A stretch of DNA of 64,000 nucleotides, taken from positions 3,472,001-3,536,000 of the forward strand of contig NZ_AP022565.1 of the NCBI RefSeq assembly GCF_010727325.1, in the 5' to 3' direction. This DNA is from Mycolicibacterium alvei. GTDB taxonomy: Bacteria > Actinomycetota > Actinomycetes > Mycobacteriales > Mycobacteriaceae. The notes beneath the pieces are model-generated. The model searched no databases, was not told the origin of the DNA, and worked only from the letters and a program-made list of their open reading frames with translations. Below are positions 30,098 through 38,709 of the stretch, piece by piece (the first letter of the stretch is position 1; each line of letters begins with the position of its first letter). The translations under genes were made by a program, and so were the position numbers.

Positions 30098-30829
30098 GTG
30101 CTCGCTGCTCTGCTCGTGAGCTTCGCCGTCATCTTCGTCGCCGAACTCGGCGACAAGTCCCAGTTGATGGCAATGACCTTTGCGCTGCGCTACCGCTGGT
30201 GGGTGGTGCTCATCGGTATCACCGCGGCCACCACCGCAGTTCACCTGGTCTCGGTCGGGGTCGGTCACTACCTCGGCGCGGCACTGCCGACACATCTGCT
30301 CGGCATCCTGGCCGGCGTGGCATTCGTGTTCTTCGGGCTGTGGACTCTGCGCGGCGACAAGCTGTCCGACGATGAGGCGACCAAAGCCGAACGTTCGACC
30401 GCTCCGGCGTTCTTCACCGTCACCTCGGCCTTCATCCTCGCCGAACTCGGCGACAAGACCATGCTCGCGACGATCACGCTCGCTGCCGACAACGACTGGG
30501 TGGGCGTGTGGATCGGTTCCACCATCGGCATGGTGGCCGCCGACGCGCTGGCCATCGCGGTCGGGGCGATCGCGGGCAAGCACCTGCCCGAGCGGATGAT
30601 CCAACTGGGTGCGGCGGCGCTGTTCGTCATCTTCGGTCTGGCGATGCTGCTGGAAGGCGCATTCCCGGTCGCCCCCGCGTGGGCGAGTACCGCGGGGGCG
30701 ATTGCCGTGACGGCGCTGTGCGCAGCAGGCCTGCGTGCACTGCCGGCACATTTGCGGCCGGCGGCGCTGCGCAAGCCCGAGGCTGCCGCGCCAGCTAACA
30801 CCGATCAACCGGGTGCGATCCCGTCTTGA
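30098..30829 (+). CDS. GDT1/TMEM165 (UPF0016) family cation exporter
   Basis: A 243-residue membrane protein with the two inverted family motifs ELGDKS (residues about 14-19) and ELGDKT (about 115-120), each in the first helix of a three-helix half. Family members export Mn2+ (or exchange Ca2+/Mn2+ for H+). GTG 30098 is preceded by GAGGAG at 7-base spacing. The upstream manganese riboswitch strongly supports a role in Mn detoxification at the cytoplasmic membrane. Confidence 0.92.
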   Translation: MLAALLVSFAVIFVAELGDKSQLMAMTFALRYRWWVVLIGITAATTAVHLVSVGVGHYLGAALPTHLLGILAGVAFVFFGLWTLRGDKLSDDEATKAERSTAPAFFTVTSAFILAELGDKTMLATITLAADNDWVGVWIGSTIGMVAADALAIAVGAIAGKHLPERMIQLGAAALFVIFGLAMLLEGAFPVAPAWASTAGAIAVTALCAAGLRALPAHLRPAALRKPEAAAPANTDQPGAIPS

Positions 30830-30857
30830 TCCAACCGTGACCAGGCTGTTACGCATG

Positions 30858-30885
30858 TTGACAGAGTTATCTGTGTGGTTATTGT
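30858..30885 (+). promoter_or_regulatory. Strong sigma-A-type promoter, probably leaderless
   Basis: TTGACA (30858-30863, perfect -35), 16-base spacer, TATTGT (30880-30885). The expected transcript start is 7-8 bases on, at 30892-30893, which is exactly the in-frame GTG at 30893 of the glycosidase gene. Confidence 0.6.
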
Positions 30886-30892
30886 GTACTTC

Positions 30893-31972
30893 GTGCCAGG
30901 CCTGGCAAAACTCCTCCAGCGTGCGGTCGCTACTGCGGCTGCCGTTGCCGTCTGCGCGGCGCTGGCCACCACCGGTTCGCCCGTCGCACGCGCCGAAGAC
31001 GCCCGGACACTGCTGCTCGGGGCGATCGCCAATACCAAGGGCGCCTACCTCGTCTACAACTTCGGCGGCCAGTTCGCCGCACCGTTCCTTTCGGCCGACG
31101 GCCGCGCCTACACCTTGAACAACGGCGGCCACCTGATGGCGATGAAGAACGCCTCCGGACGGCTCAACCCGCGCCTGCTGGTCGACAGCCATCAGGGTTA
31201 TCAGTCCCGCTGCGAGCGCACCCCCGGTGCCCGCACCGGCGAAGGACTGTGGCAGGCGTCGGAAACCTATGCGCCTCTTGCCGCCTGGCAGGTCCTGGGC
31301 CAGCCGACCATCGCGGTCAACGCCAACTTCTTCGACGTGCGTGGGCAGAAGGGCGGCTCCTGGCGTGACACCAAGTGCTCGTCCCCGCTGGGTGCCTACG
31401 TGGACAACACGCGCGGCCAGGGCCGGGCCAACGCCGCTGTCACCGGCACCCTCGCCTACGCCGGCAAGCAGGGCCTGTCCGGCGGGAACGAGCACTGGTC
31501 GGCGTTGGCCACCATGATCCTGCCCATGGGCGGCGCCCCCTACGTGGTGATGCCCAAGAGCAAGGACGATTTCGACTCGGCCACCCCGGTGATCCAGCGC
31601 CTGCTCGATCAGAACACCCGGTTTGTCGCGGTCGCGGGTATCGGACTGCTTGCGCCCGGCGACACCGGTCAGCTCAACGACAACGGCCCGAGCGCGGCGC
31701 GCACCGCCGTCGGCTACAACCGGGCCACCGATCACCTCTACGTCTTCCAGGGCGGCAGCTACACGCCGGACAATATCCAGGACCTGTTCCGCGGCCTGGG
31801 CGCCGACAACGCGATCCTGCTCGACGGTGGCGGCTCGTCGGCGATCGTGTTGCGCCGAGACACCGGAGGGATGTGGAGCGGCGCCGGATCACCGCGGGGG
31901 AACTGCGATACCCGTCAGGTCCTGTGCGATTCGCGCGAGCGGGCCCTGCCCAGCTGGCTCGCCTTCAACTGA
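30893..31972 (+). CDS. Secreted phosphodiester glycosidase (NAGPA-domain) protein
   Basis: A 359-residue exported protein: an N-terminal signal peptide (hydrophobic run AVATAAAVAVCAALATTG, cleavage near ARAED) and a phosphodiester-glycosidase/NAGPA domain (PF09992). The domain has TIAVNANFFDVRGQ near residue 140, RTAVGYNR, and the diagnostic LLDGGGSSAIVL near residue 315. The family hydrolyses sugar-phosphodiester bonds; the envelope substrate here is unknown. GTG 30893 is chosen because the upstream in-frame GTGs (30875, 30884) lie inside the promoter. Four cysteines suggest periplasmic disulfides. Confidence 0.82.
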   Translation: MPGLAKLLQRAVATAAAVAVCAALATTGSPVARAEDARTLLLGAIANTKGAYLVYNFGGQFAAPFLSADGRAYTLNNGGHLMAMKNASGRLNPRLLVDSHQGYQSRCERTPGARTGEGLWQASETYAPLAAWQVLGQPTIAVNANFFDVRGQKGGSWRDTKCSSPLGAYVDNTRGQGRANAAVTGTLAYAGKQGLSGGNEHWSALATMILPMGGAPYVVMPKSKDDFDSATPVIQRLLDQNTRFVAVAGIGLLAPGDTGQLNDNGPSAARTAVGYNRATDHLYVFQGGSYTPDNIQDLFRGLGADNAILLDGGGSSAIVLRRDTGGMWSGAGSPRGNCDTRQVLCDSRERALPSWLAFN

Positions 31973-31975
31973 ACG

Positions 31976-32254
31976 TCAATTCTCCAGCCACAGGTCGACG
32001 CCCTCAGTGGTGAAGATCGTCAGCACGGTGCCCCACGTGTCGTCGCCGAGCGCTTCTTTGATGTCGCGGTAGTCGGTCATGACGAACCGGAAGAGGCGAT
32101 CCTCGGGGGTACCGAAACCGCCCCGCAGGCAGTCGGCCAGCGCGTCCAGGTTCGAGCCGAAGTAGCCGCCGTCGCCGTTGACCGCGCGGCCGATCTCGGT
32201 GAAGAAGTCCGCCTTGGAACCGATCCGGGTCCCGTCGATCCGATACGTCTTCAC
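31976..32254 (-). CDS. Barstar-family RNase inhibitor
   Basis: A 92-residue protein of the barstar fold (PF01337), with GDGGYFGSNLDALADCLRGG as the segment that inserts into the RNase active site (NLDALADCL is the family hallmark). It should act in the cytoplasm to neutralise the cognate RNase before export. The ATG overlaps the stop of the upstream RNase gene by 4 bases, ensuring co-translation. It is convergent with the glycosidase gene (3-base gap). Confidence 0.93.
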   Translation of the reverse strand: MKTYRIDGTRIGSKADFFTEIGRAVNGDGGYFGSNLDALADCLRGGFGTPEDRLFRFVMTDYRDIKEALGDDTWGTVLTIFTTEGVDLWLEN

Positions 32255-32646
32255 ATGCCTCCGATCAGGCAGAACGATTCGTAGTGGTCACCGGTGTAGT
32301 AGTACTCGGGCGGATCGGTCTGCGGGGCACCCCCGGTGACGATGCGCCGTGTGCCGCGATGCTTGTTGCCGGGTGTGGGCACCGTGTACTCGTGGTAGTA
32401 CCCCCGCTCGTGTTTGGGCAGCCGGCCTTCGTAGTTCCCGAAAGTGACGCCGTCGTTGCGCGGGTAGGGAAACGGTCCACCGGCTCGGATGAGTTCGACG
32501 GTCGTGTCGGCCTCCGGCGGGAGGCCGCTCAGATCGCAGGTGCCGTCCGCTGCCGCCGATTCCCTGGGGGATACCGAGGTCGGAGCGCAGCAGCCCGAAA
32601 GCAGACCACACAGCACGGCCAGCGCCGCAATGCGTGATCGTCCCAT
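32251..32646 (-). CDS. Exported guanyl-specific RNase (RNase Sa/barnase family), lipoprotein signal
   Basis: A 131-residue protein. Residues 1-20 (MGRSRIAALAVLCGLLSGCC) form a lipoprotein-like signal. The mature part matches Streptomyces RNase Sa closely: GPFPYPRNDGVTFGNYEGRLP, the catalytic Glu in YYHEYTV, Arg in RGTRRIVTGG and His in YYTGDHYESF are all present. It should cleave RNA after guanosine. ATG 32646 gives a proper signal peptide; the longer open frame upstream is unlikely. It is encoded first in a two-gene unit with its barstar inhibitor. A secreted toxin or scavenging enzyme is inferred. Confidence 0.92.
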   Translation of the reverse strand: MGRSRIAALAVLCGLLSGCCAPTSVSPRESAAADGTCDLSGLPPEADTTVELIRAGGPFPYPRNDGVTFGNYEGRLPKHERGYYHEYTVPTPGNKHRGTRRIVTGGAPQTDPPEYYYTGDHYESFCLIGGM

Positions 32647-32718
32647 CGGCACGAGGCTAGCAACAGGCCCGGTCAATCCGGGGTCAACAGCGCCAGTTGT
32701 GCGACCATCGTTACTCGA

Positions 32719-34887
32719 GTGAACAGAGTGACGAGCCTTGCGGAGCCCACGCCCCGCCGCGACAGCACCGCGAGCGGGCGAAAACCCCTGTCGAACAAAC
32801 AGTTTCGCCCCGATATCGAAGGGCTTCGGGCGGTCGCGGTGCTCGCCGTGGTGCTGTTTCATGCCGGGGTGCCCGGTTTCGGCGGCGGATTCATCGGCGT
32901 CGATGTGTTCTTCGTCGTGTCGGGATTCCTGATCACCGGGCTGTTGTGGCGCGAAGCCTCAGACACCGGGACCGTCCGGATGGCCCAGTTCTACGCCGGC
33001 CGGGCCCGACGGTTGCTCCCGGCCGCCGCCCTCGTTCTCGTGGCGACATCGATGACGGCCACCCTCCTACTCCCGCCGCTGCAGGCCCGGTCGGTGCTGG
33101 CCGACGCGATCGCCAGTGCGCTGTATGCGGGCAACTACCGCTTCGCGGCGTCGGGCACCGACTATCTGGCTGGAGAGGGCACCGGCCTTCACGCCGCTGA
33201 GACGGCGGCGTCCCCACTGCAGCACTACTGGTCACTGGGCGTGGAGGAACAGTTCTATCTGCTGTGGCCGGCGCTGATCCTGGGCACCGCCTGGCTGCTG
33301 ACGCGCAGCGGCCGGGGCACCCGTTCCGCCGTCCCCTACACATGCGTGCTGGCCGTGGTGGCGGGTATGTCGCTCGCCCTGTCGCTGTCGTGGACCCAGA
33401 CCATGCCGCCGTGGGCGTTCTTCTCGCTGCCGACGCGCGCCTGGGAGTTGGCCGCCGGCGGTCTGATCGCGTTGACGGCGGCGCACTGGCGCAGCCTGCC
33501 GCCGGTCTGTGCGGCATTGGTCGGCTGGGGTGGTCTGTTGTTGATCCTGGCCACCTGCACACAACTCGGCACGACCACGCCCTATCCGGGCACCGCCGCC
33601 CTACTGCCGGTGATGGGAACCGCCCTGGTGATCGGGGCGGGCTGCGCCATACCCGGTCTGGGTGTGGGACGACTCCTGTCGAAGCCGGCGATGCGCGGCC
33701 TCGGTCGGGTGTCGTACTCGTGGTACCTGTGGCACTGGCCGGTATTGCTCTTGGCGCCTGCACTGTTCGGCCATGACGGCGGTCTGGCCGGCCGACTGGC
33801 GATGGTGGTGATGTCGCTCGGACTGGCGGTCCTGACCTTGCACCTGGTCGAGAACCCGACTCGGTTCGCCGCGGCGTTGCGGGGCTCGTCGTGGCGCAGC
33901 CTGGCCGTCGGCGCGACGGCGACGGGGGTCGCGGTCTGCGCCGGCCTCGCGCTGCTGGCCGTGCGCCCGGTACCCACGGGATCCGGGCCGGAGGCCGTTC
34001 CGGTCGCGGCAATCGGGCCGGCCGGCGCGTCCGCTCCGGCGCTGACACCCGAGCAGCAGGTCCAAGCGGCAGTGGCCGCCTCCGCCGATGTGCGCGCGGT
34101 CCCGTCGAATCTGTCACCGCCACTGGGCAATATCACCAAGCCCGAGGCGTTCGTCAACGGTTGCGTCCTGTCCTGGCAGGACGTGGCGGTGCCGGACTGC
34201 GCGTCGGGCGACATCGCGTCGGCCACGAAAGTCGCGCTGATCGGCGATTCGCACGCCGGGATGTGGCAACCCGCCCTGGAAACGGCGGCACAGCAACAGG
34301 GTTGGCGTCTGGAGACCTTCGCGAAAGTCACCTGTCCGCCGATGAAGCTCCCGATCCTCAGCCCCTACCTCGCACGCGAGTTCACCGAATGCAAACAGTG
34401 GCGGGCCGACGTGCTGACCCGGATCGCCAAGGAACGTCCCGCGCTGATCGTGCTCGACATGGTCCGCCGTTACGGCGCCGATTTCGGTTTCGTCAGCTAC
34501 GACCAGACCTGGCTGGACGGGTTGACGCGACTGGTATCGCAGTTGCGCGGAACCGGCGCGCGGGTCCTGGTGCTCGGCCCCGTACCGGACCCGCACGCCA
34601 CGGTGCCGACCTGCTTGTCGGCGCACATGGACGACGCCTCAGCCTGCGCGCCCGATCGTCCGATCGCCGTGAACGACAAGGGCATTGCCGCCGAGATGGC
34701 GGCGGTGCGGGCCGGCGGCGGGCAGTACGCGCGGCTGGACCAGTACTTCTGCACCGACCAGCGCTGCCCGGTGATCGTCGGTAACACGTTGGTCTTCCGC
34801 GACGACAACCACATCACCGCCGAGTACGCGCAGCTGCTGTCTCCGGTGATTGCCCGCCTCACCGAAAGTGCGTTGGCACCCAACTAA
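32719..34887 (+). CDS. OafA-type acyltransferase with C-terminal SGNH domain
   Basis: A 722-residue membrane enzyme. The N-terminal acyltransferase-3 domain (about ten helices) starts with FRPDIEGLRAVAVLAVVLFHAG and contains GGFIGVDVFFVVSGFLI and HYWSLGVEEQFYLLWP. The C-terminal extracytoplasmic SGNH domain (about residues 490-722) has the nucleophile block LIGDSHAGMW and the Asp-His pair in DDNHIT. Such two-domain proteins O-acetylate envelope glycans or glycolipids. ATG/GTG choice at 32719 leaves a short polar N-terminus before the conserved start. A hairpin overlaps its stop. Confidence 0.92.
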   Translation: MNRVTSLAEPTPRRDSTASGRKPLSNKQFRPDIEGLRAVAVLAVVLFHAGVPGFGGGFIGVDVFFVVSGFLITGLLWREASDTGTVRMAQFYAGRARRLLPAAALVLVATSMTATLLLPPLQARSVLADAIASALYAGNYRFAASGTDYLAGEGTGLHAAETAASPLQHYWSLGVEEQFYLLWPALILGTAWLLTRSGRGTRSAVPYTCVLAVVAGMSLALSLSWTQTMPPWAFFSLPTRAWELAAGGLIALTAAHWRSLPPVCAALVGWGGLLLILATCTQLGTTTPYPGTAALLPVMGTALVIGAGCAIPGLGVGRLLSKPAMRGLGRVSYSWYLWHWPVLLLAPALFGHDGGLAGRLAMVVMSLGLAVLTLHLVENPTRFAAALRGSSWRSLAVGATATGVAVCAGLALLAVRPVPTGSGPEAVPVAAIGPAGASAPALTPEQQVQAAVAASADVRAVPSNLSPPLGNITKPEAFVNGCVLSWQDVAVPDCASGDIASATKVALIGDSHAGMWQPALETAAQQQGWRLETFAKVTCPPMKLPILSPYLAREFTECKQWRADVLTRIAKERPALIVLDMVRRYGADFGFVSYDQTWLDGLTRLVSQLRGTGARVLVLGPVPDPHATVPTCLSAHMDDASACAPDRPIAVNDKGIAAEMAAVRAGGGQYARLDQYFCTDQRCPVIVGNTLVFRDDNHITAEYAQLLSPVIARLTESALAPN

Positions 34888-34904
34888 CTCCAACGCACCT
34901 TCGG
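34862..34904. terminator. Hairpin terminator between convergent genes
   Basis: 15-base arms CCGAAAGTGCGTTGG (34862-34876) and CCAACGCACCTTCGG (34890-34904), pairing except for one mismatch, loop of 13. It overlaps the end of the acyltransferase gene and ends 10 bases before the stop of the convergent gene. Confidence 0.75.
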
Positions 34905-34914
34905 ACCGATCGAC

Positions 34915-37485
34915 TCAGGCCGCGTCCTTCTTCCGTTCCTTCTTCTCGGCCCGCTTCTCGGCCCGCTTCTCGGACTTCTTGCCGGGCTGGTCCGAATCAC
35001 CCTTGCCGATCGCGGGCCCGCCATTCTCGGCCGCCGATCGGATCTGCCTGCGACCGTCCTCGGCGATCCGGTTCACCCGGGCCTGGGCGTCCCTGGCTGC
35101 CCTGGCCGTGTTCTCCCGGGCCTGTTCCGCCGAGGCCTTCATCCGCTCGCGCGCCTGCCTGACGGTCTTCCTCACCTCCTGACTGGCATCGTCGGCGGCC
35201 GCGGCCACCTTGTCGGTGGCGCTGTCTACCTTCGACTTCGCCTCGTCGACAACGGATGTCGCGGTGGCCGTCTCCTTGTCCGGAGCCACCTTCTCAACAA
35301 CGGCATCCTTGACGGCCTCGGCGCCCTGATCGATATCGGCCGCCTTACCCGCGAGGGCGTCGAGGCTCAAGGGCTTCTTGTCGACATTGCCTGCGCTGAC
35401 GGACGTGATCTCCTGGGGTTCGAAATCCGTCTTCGTAATGTTCTGCACCCCAAGGCCGTTGATCGCATCGGGAACGAGATTTGTCAGGGTATCGGTGAGC
35501 CCGGCCAGGTTCAGCCCGGAACCGCCCGCCGGAAGCAGACCGTTCAGGCCACCCACGCCACCTACGCCGAGCAGGCCGAGCAGTTGCTTGAGCGGGTTGG
35601 GGACGGGGCTCTGGTTGACCAGGCCATCGCTGAACGCCTGGGAAATGCCCGACACGAGGTTGTTCACCAGGTGGACCGGGACCTGCGCCCAGTCGACATT
35701 CGCCGGCAAGGTGCCGAACGCGGTGGGAACACCGGCCTCATCGAGGGTGCGCATATATACGCCGGTGCCCGAGTCGTAGTACACGTCGGTGTACCCGAGG
35801 TTGACCAGGCTGGTCAGCATCGGGCTGAGCGCCGTGCCGATCGGGTTGTTGAAGTTCATCCCGGTCAGCAGGTTGATGGCGTCCACCATCAGATACGTGG
35901 GCTCCAACAGCGGCAGGCTCCCGGCCGGGATGGTCAGATAAAAGTTCAGCGCCAGCGGCTCGTTCTGGGCGACGTTCCCCAGCGCTGCCAGTAGCTGAGG
36001 TGTGAGTTGATCGGTGAGAACCGATCCGAGGTCATCGACCGACAACCCACGCAGGATGTAGGTCGGGAACATGCCGGCCGCCATATTGTTGGCCAGGGTG
36101 AACGGGTTCGGCCAGGCCGCGAAGTCGGAGCCCGGCAGGTATTCGAAGGTGGCGTCGATCTTGATCGGGATGAGATTGGCGCCCCCGAGGGAGAGTCCGG
36201 TGTTGAGGAGCGGAATCCCGCCGCTGTGCTCAACCTGCGTATCGGGGGTGACTGTGTCGATACCGAGCAGGCGGAAGAACGGGTAGGCGCGCGCCAAGAT
36301 CCCACCATTGGCACGACCTGGGTTGTCCAGCAACAACATCGGCAGGATCGTGAAGCTGCCGAGCAGCGGATTGGTGCCGGTGTAGTTCAGGCCGCCGGGC
36401 TGATTCGGCAGGTCATTGACGACCTGTTGATATGCGGCTCCGGCGGCGAAGGCACCCAACCCGATGCCCACCACGATGGGCACACGCAGCGCCACCACAT
36501 CGGGGAGATCTGCGATCACGTCGTTGAGGTCGACGCCGGGGGGAAGAGCCTGAATGAGGGGGCCGACAAGGGGACCGAGCACATCGCCGAGGGCGCCGCC
36601 GAGGGTCGGCCCGAGCGCGTCCTTCAGCGCATTCGTCAGACCACCGAGCAACCCACCGAGCCCGCCGCCGCCCGTATCGGACCCACCGATTATCGGCGGC
36701 AGTGTGATACCCAGGCTGTCGAGCAGACCCTTGACGCCCACGCGGAGATATTCAGTGTTGTTGATGTCCTCGGCGACCGGGTTCGCAAACGGCGGCACCC
36801 AACCCAGATCGGGCCCGAACATCTTGAGCAGGTCAAACGCCCACCCGCTGGTGACCACGTTCAGCCCGGGGACCGGGTCACCCGACAGATCGAGCGGGTT
36901 ACTCAGGTCCAGGCCGAGCTTGGCGAAGAGAGCGCCCAGATTTGTGACGTCGGCACCGCCGAGCAGTCCACCGAGCAGCGGAGCCAGGAAGTTGGCCGCC
37001 CCGGTGCTCGCGGCGGGCCCGAGGATCGGTCCCAGCACCTGCGTCAGGGCCGGGGTGAGCACCACGGTCAGCACACCGGAAAGGTCGATCGGCACCGCTG
37101 CGAGCACACCACCCAGAACCCCGTTCAGCACCTGGTTCAGCGCATTGCCCACCAGGTTGTTGACGATGCTCTCGGGGTCGATGCCCGCGGCCTGGGCCAG
37201 CGCCGCCAAGTTGATGTTCTCCACGATGGCCGTCAGGAGTTGCGCACTGAGCTGCTGGGCCAGGTCGTAGCCCTGGCTACCCAGCCCTCCGGTGAGGTCC
37301 GGGATCTGATCCGGTGGCGGGAAGAGGTGGACCCCGGACTGCAGCCGAACGTCGCGCTGAACCGCAGCGGCCTGCGCCGTCGGCGGTGCAACGCCCACCG
37401 TGAGCGCGGTGATCGTTGCGGTTGCCGCACCGAGGGTTGCCACCCTTTTGACGCGACGCCGTTGCTTGCGGTGCCTGTGTGCCAT
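34915..37485 (-). CDS. Large exported PE-PPE-like protein with basic coiled C-terminus
   Basis: An 856-residue protein. The basic N-terminus and hydrophobic run to TAQAAAVQ form a signal peptide. Residues about 60-330 are hydrophobic, Leu/Gly/Val-rich repeats. The middle (about 330-620) resembles the PE-PPE hydrolase C-terminal family (LLEPTYLMVDAINLLTGMNF, LVNLGYTDVYYDSGTG), but the nucleophile elbow reads VVGIGLGAFA with no serine. The last 170 residues are an Ala/Lys/Glu-rich predicted coiled coil ending in a dense Lys/Arg tail (KKSEKRAEKRAEKKERKKDA). Exported, probably envelope-associated; function unknown. Confidence 0.7.
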   Translation of the reverse strand: MAHRHRKQRRRVKRVATLGAATATITALTVGVAPPTAQAAAVQRDVRLQSGVHLFPPPDQIPDLTGGLGSQGYDLAQQLSAQLLTAIVENINLAALAQAAGIDPESIVNNLVGNALNQVLNGVLGGVLAAVPIDLSGVLTVVLTPALTQVLGPILGPAASTGAANFLAPLLGGLLGGADVTNLGALFAKLGLDLSNPLDLSGDPVPGLNVVTSGWAFDLLKMFGPDLGWVPPFANPVAEDINNTEYLRVGVKGLLDSLGITLPPIIGGSDTGGGGLGGLLGGLTNALKDALGPTLGGALGDVLGPLVGPLIQALPPGVDLNDVIADLPDVVALRVPIVVGIGLGAFAAGAAYQQVVNDLPNQPGGLNYTGTNPLLGSFTILPMLLLDNPGRANGGILARAYPFFRLLGIDTVTPDTQVEHSGGIPLLNTGLSLGGANLIPIKIDATFEYLPGSDFAAWPNPFTLANNMAAGMFPTYILRGLSVDDLGSVLTDQLTPQLLAALGNVAQNEPLALNFYLTIPAGSLPLLEPTYLMVDAINLLTGMNFNNPIGTALSPMLTSLVNLGYTDVYYDSGTGVYMRTLDEAGVPTAFGTLPANVDWAQVPVHLVNNLVSGISQAFSDGLVNQSPVPNPLKQLLGLLGVGGVGGLNGLLPAGGSGLNLAGLTDTLTNLVPDAINGLGVQNITKTDFEPQEITSVSAGNVDKKPLSLDALAGKAADIDQGAEAVKDAVVEKVAPDKETATATSVVDEAKSKVDSATDKVAAAADDASQEVRKTVRQARERMKASAEQARENTARAARDAQARVNRIAEDGRRQIRSAAENGGPAIGKGDSDQPGKKSEKRAEKRAEKKERKKDAA

Positions 37486-37944
37486 CTGACCAGTCCTTTC
37501 GGCCGCCTTCTCAGGCTGTTCTCAGGCAACCTAGCATTGATGTGAGCTTCCTCACTGCATTGCTGGAAAGAACTTCAATCTTCGCGTTTGCAACTTGTCG
37601 CAAACATCGATGAGGTACCTTTATCGGGTTCTTTCTGGCCCTCCAGATATTGACGCTGAAGTTAAGCAACGTGATACTTCTGGTTGCGCCCGCCCGCTCA
37701 ATGTTGCTACATGCAGACACCGAGCTTCTTGCCATTGTCAATCGAAGGCCGATATGTCAACCGATTCAGCCCGGCACCGAAACCTGCTCGACCTGCATCG
37801 ATCGATCTGGGCGGGGTCGTGCCGGCACAGGCGTCCACTCGTTTCGTAGTTTGCCGACGTTCGTGCAACACCGGTCGGGGCGTCGCCTCAGCACCGAGGT
37901 CAACACACCGCCACCGTTCTGGTGACCGGCATCCATCCGGCAAG
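37486..37944. other. Intergenic region with AT-richer segment and a palindrome
   Basis: 459 bases without a convincing gene. Positions about 37540-37760 are markedly more AT-rich than the rest of the window. The palindrome GTTTGC-AACTTGTC-GCAAAC (37586-37605) is a candidate regulatory site for the large exported-protein gene on its left. Short open frames here have no family features. Confidence 0.5.
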
Positions 37945-38709
37945 ATGGCTGCGATGGGGATAAGCCTGCTGCCTTTCACTCGCCTTTCAGACGCTGCCGT
38001 TTCTGGTGCACTCGGAACTGCGGTGGCGGTGATCAACCCGGCACTCGACATTGCCACCCGATTCGACCCGCTGGGGCTCAGGAAACGTACCCATCTCGAG
38101 GAGCCCGCCGACGGCGCCGTCGGCAAGTCCCTCGACATCGCGGCCGCATTGCTCAACTTCGCCGAAGTGCCGGGTACCAAGGCTTGGTCCGAGATGGATC
38201 AGGACGGCCACGTGAAGTGGTGGGTGCATCGCGTCGGGGCGGTGACCACGATTCTCGTCGCGTTCCCAGGCGCATTGGGCGTCCTCGCGGACCGGCTGCC
38301 GATTCAGGACTTCCTGGGCTTCACCAATCAGGCCATCGTGTTGTGCGCCGTGGCCCGTGAGGACGGGGTCACCGACCATGACGATCAGGTGCAGTTGCTG
38401 GGTGCTGTGTTGTGCGATCGTCAACTCCCCGACGCCGACCTCGGGGCGCAGGCTGCCGATGCCACGCCGCAGTCCCTGCCCGAGAGGGTCTGGGAGTTCG
38501 CCGGCACGGTGCGTGCCGTGGGCGACGAGTTCGCGAAAAGGCCTCACCCGCAAAAGCTTTACCGCTATCTGGGCATGCTGCCCGGCGTTGGCGCGGTGGC
38601 CGACTACTTCGGTGAGTTCACCGCCCTGCGGCACGCCGCCAATGAGGGTGCGGCCTGGATCAACGAACACTCTCGGCAGGAATCGGCTCCGCAGCCGGCC
38701 CGAACTTGA
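37945..38709 (+). CDS. Conserved hypothetical protein
   Basis: A 254-residue protein that I do not recognise. It has a mixed N-terminus (GTAVAVINPALDIATRFDPLG), a hydrophobic stretch near residues 85-100 (VTTILVAFPGALGVLAD), and an acidic middle with VCAVAREDGVTDHDDQVQLLGAVLCDR. The C-terminal part (KLYRYLGMLPGVGAVADYFGE) might be a short membrane-associated segment. ATG 37945 and 37954 are both possible. Its last 50 bases overlap the convergent DUF1275 gene. No operon partner on this strand. Confidence 0.7.
   Translation: MAAMGISLLPFTRLSDAAVSGALGTAVAVINPALDIATRFDPLGLRKRTHLEEPADGAVGKSLDIAAALLNFAEVPGTKAWSEMDQDGHVKWWVHRVGAVTTILVAFPGALGVLADRLPIQDFLGFTNQAIVLCAVAREDGVTDHDDQVQLLGAVLCDRQLPDADLGAQAADATPQSLPERVWEFAGTVRAVGDEFAKRPHPQKLYRYLGMLPGVGAVADYFGEFTALRHAANEGAAWINEHSRQESAPQPART

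Noticed and set aside
36007..37545. 512-codon plus-strand open frame
   Set aside because: It is antisense to the large exported-protein gene, whose signal peptide and PE-PPE-like features are convincing.
37511..37849. Short open frames in the 37.5-37.9 kb intergenic region on both strands
   Set aside because: They are mutually overlapping, lack ribosome binding sites and family features, and lie in an AT-richer stretch; I treat the region as non-coding.
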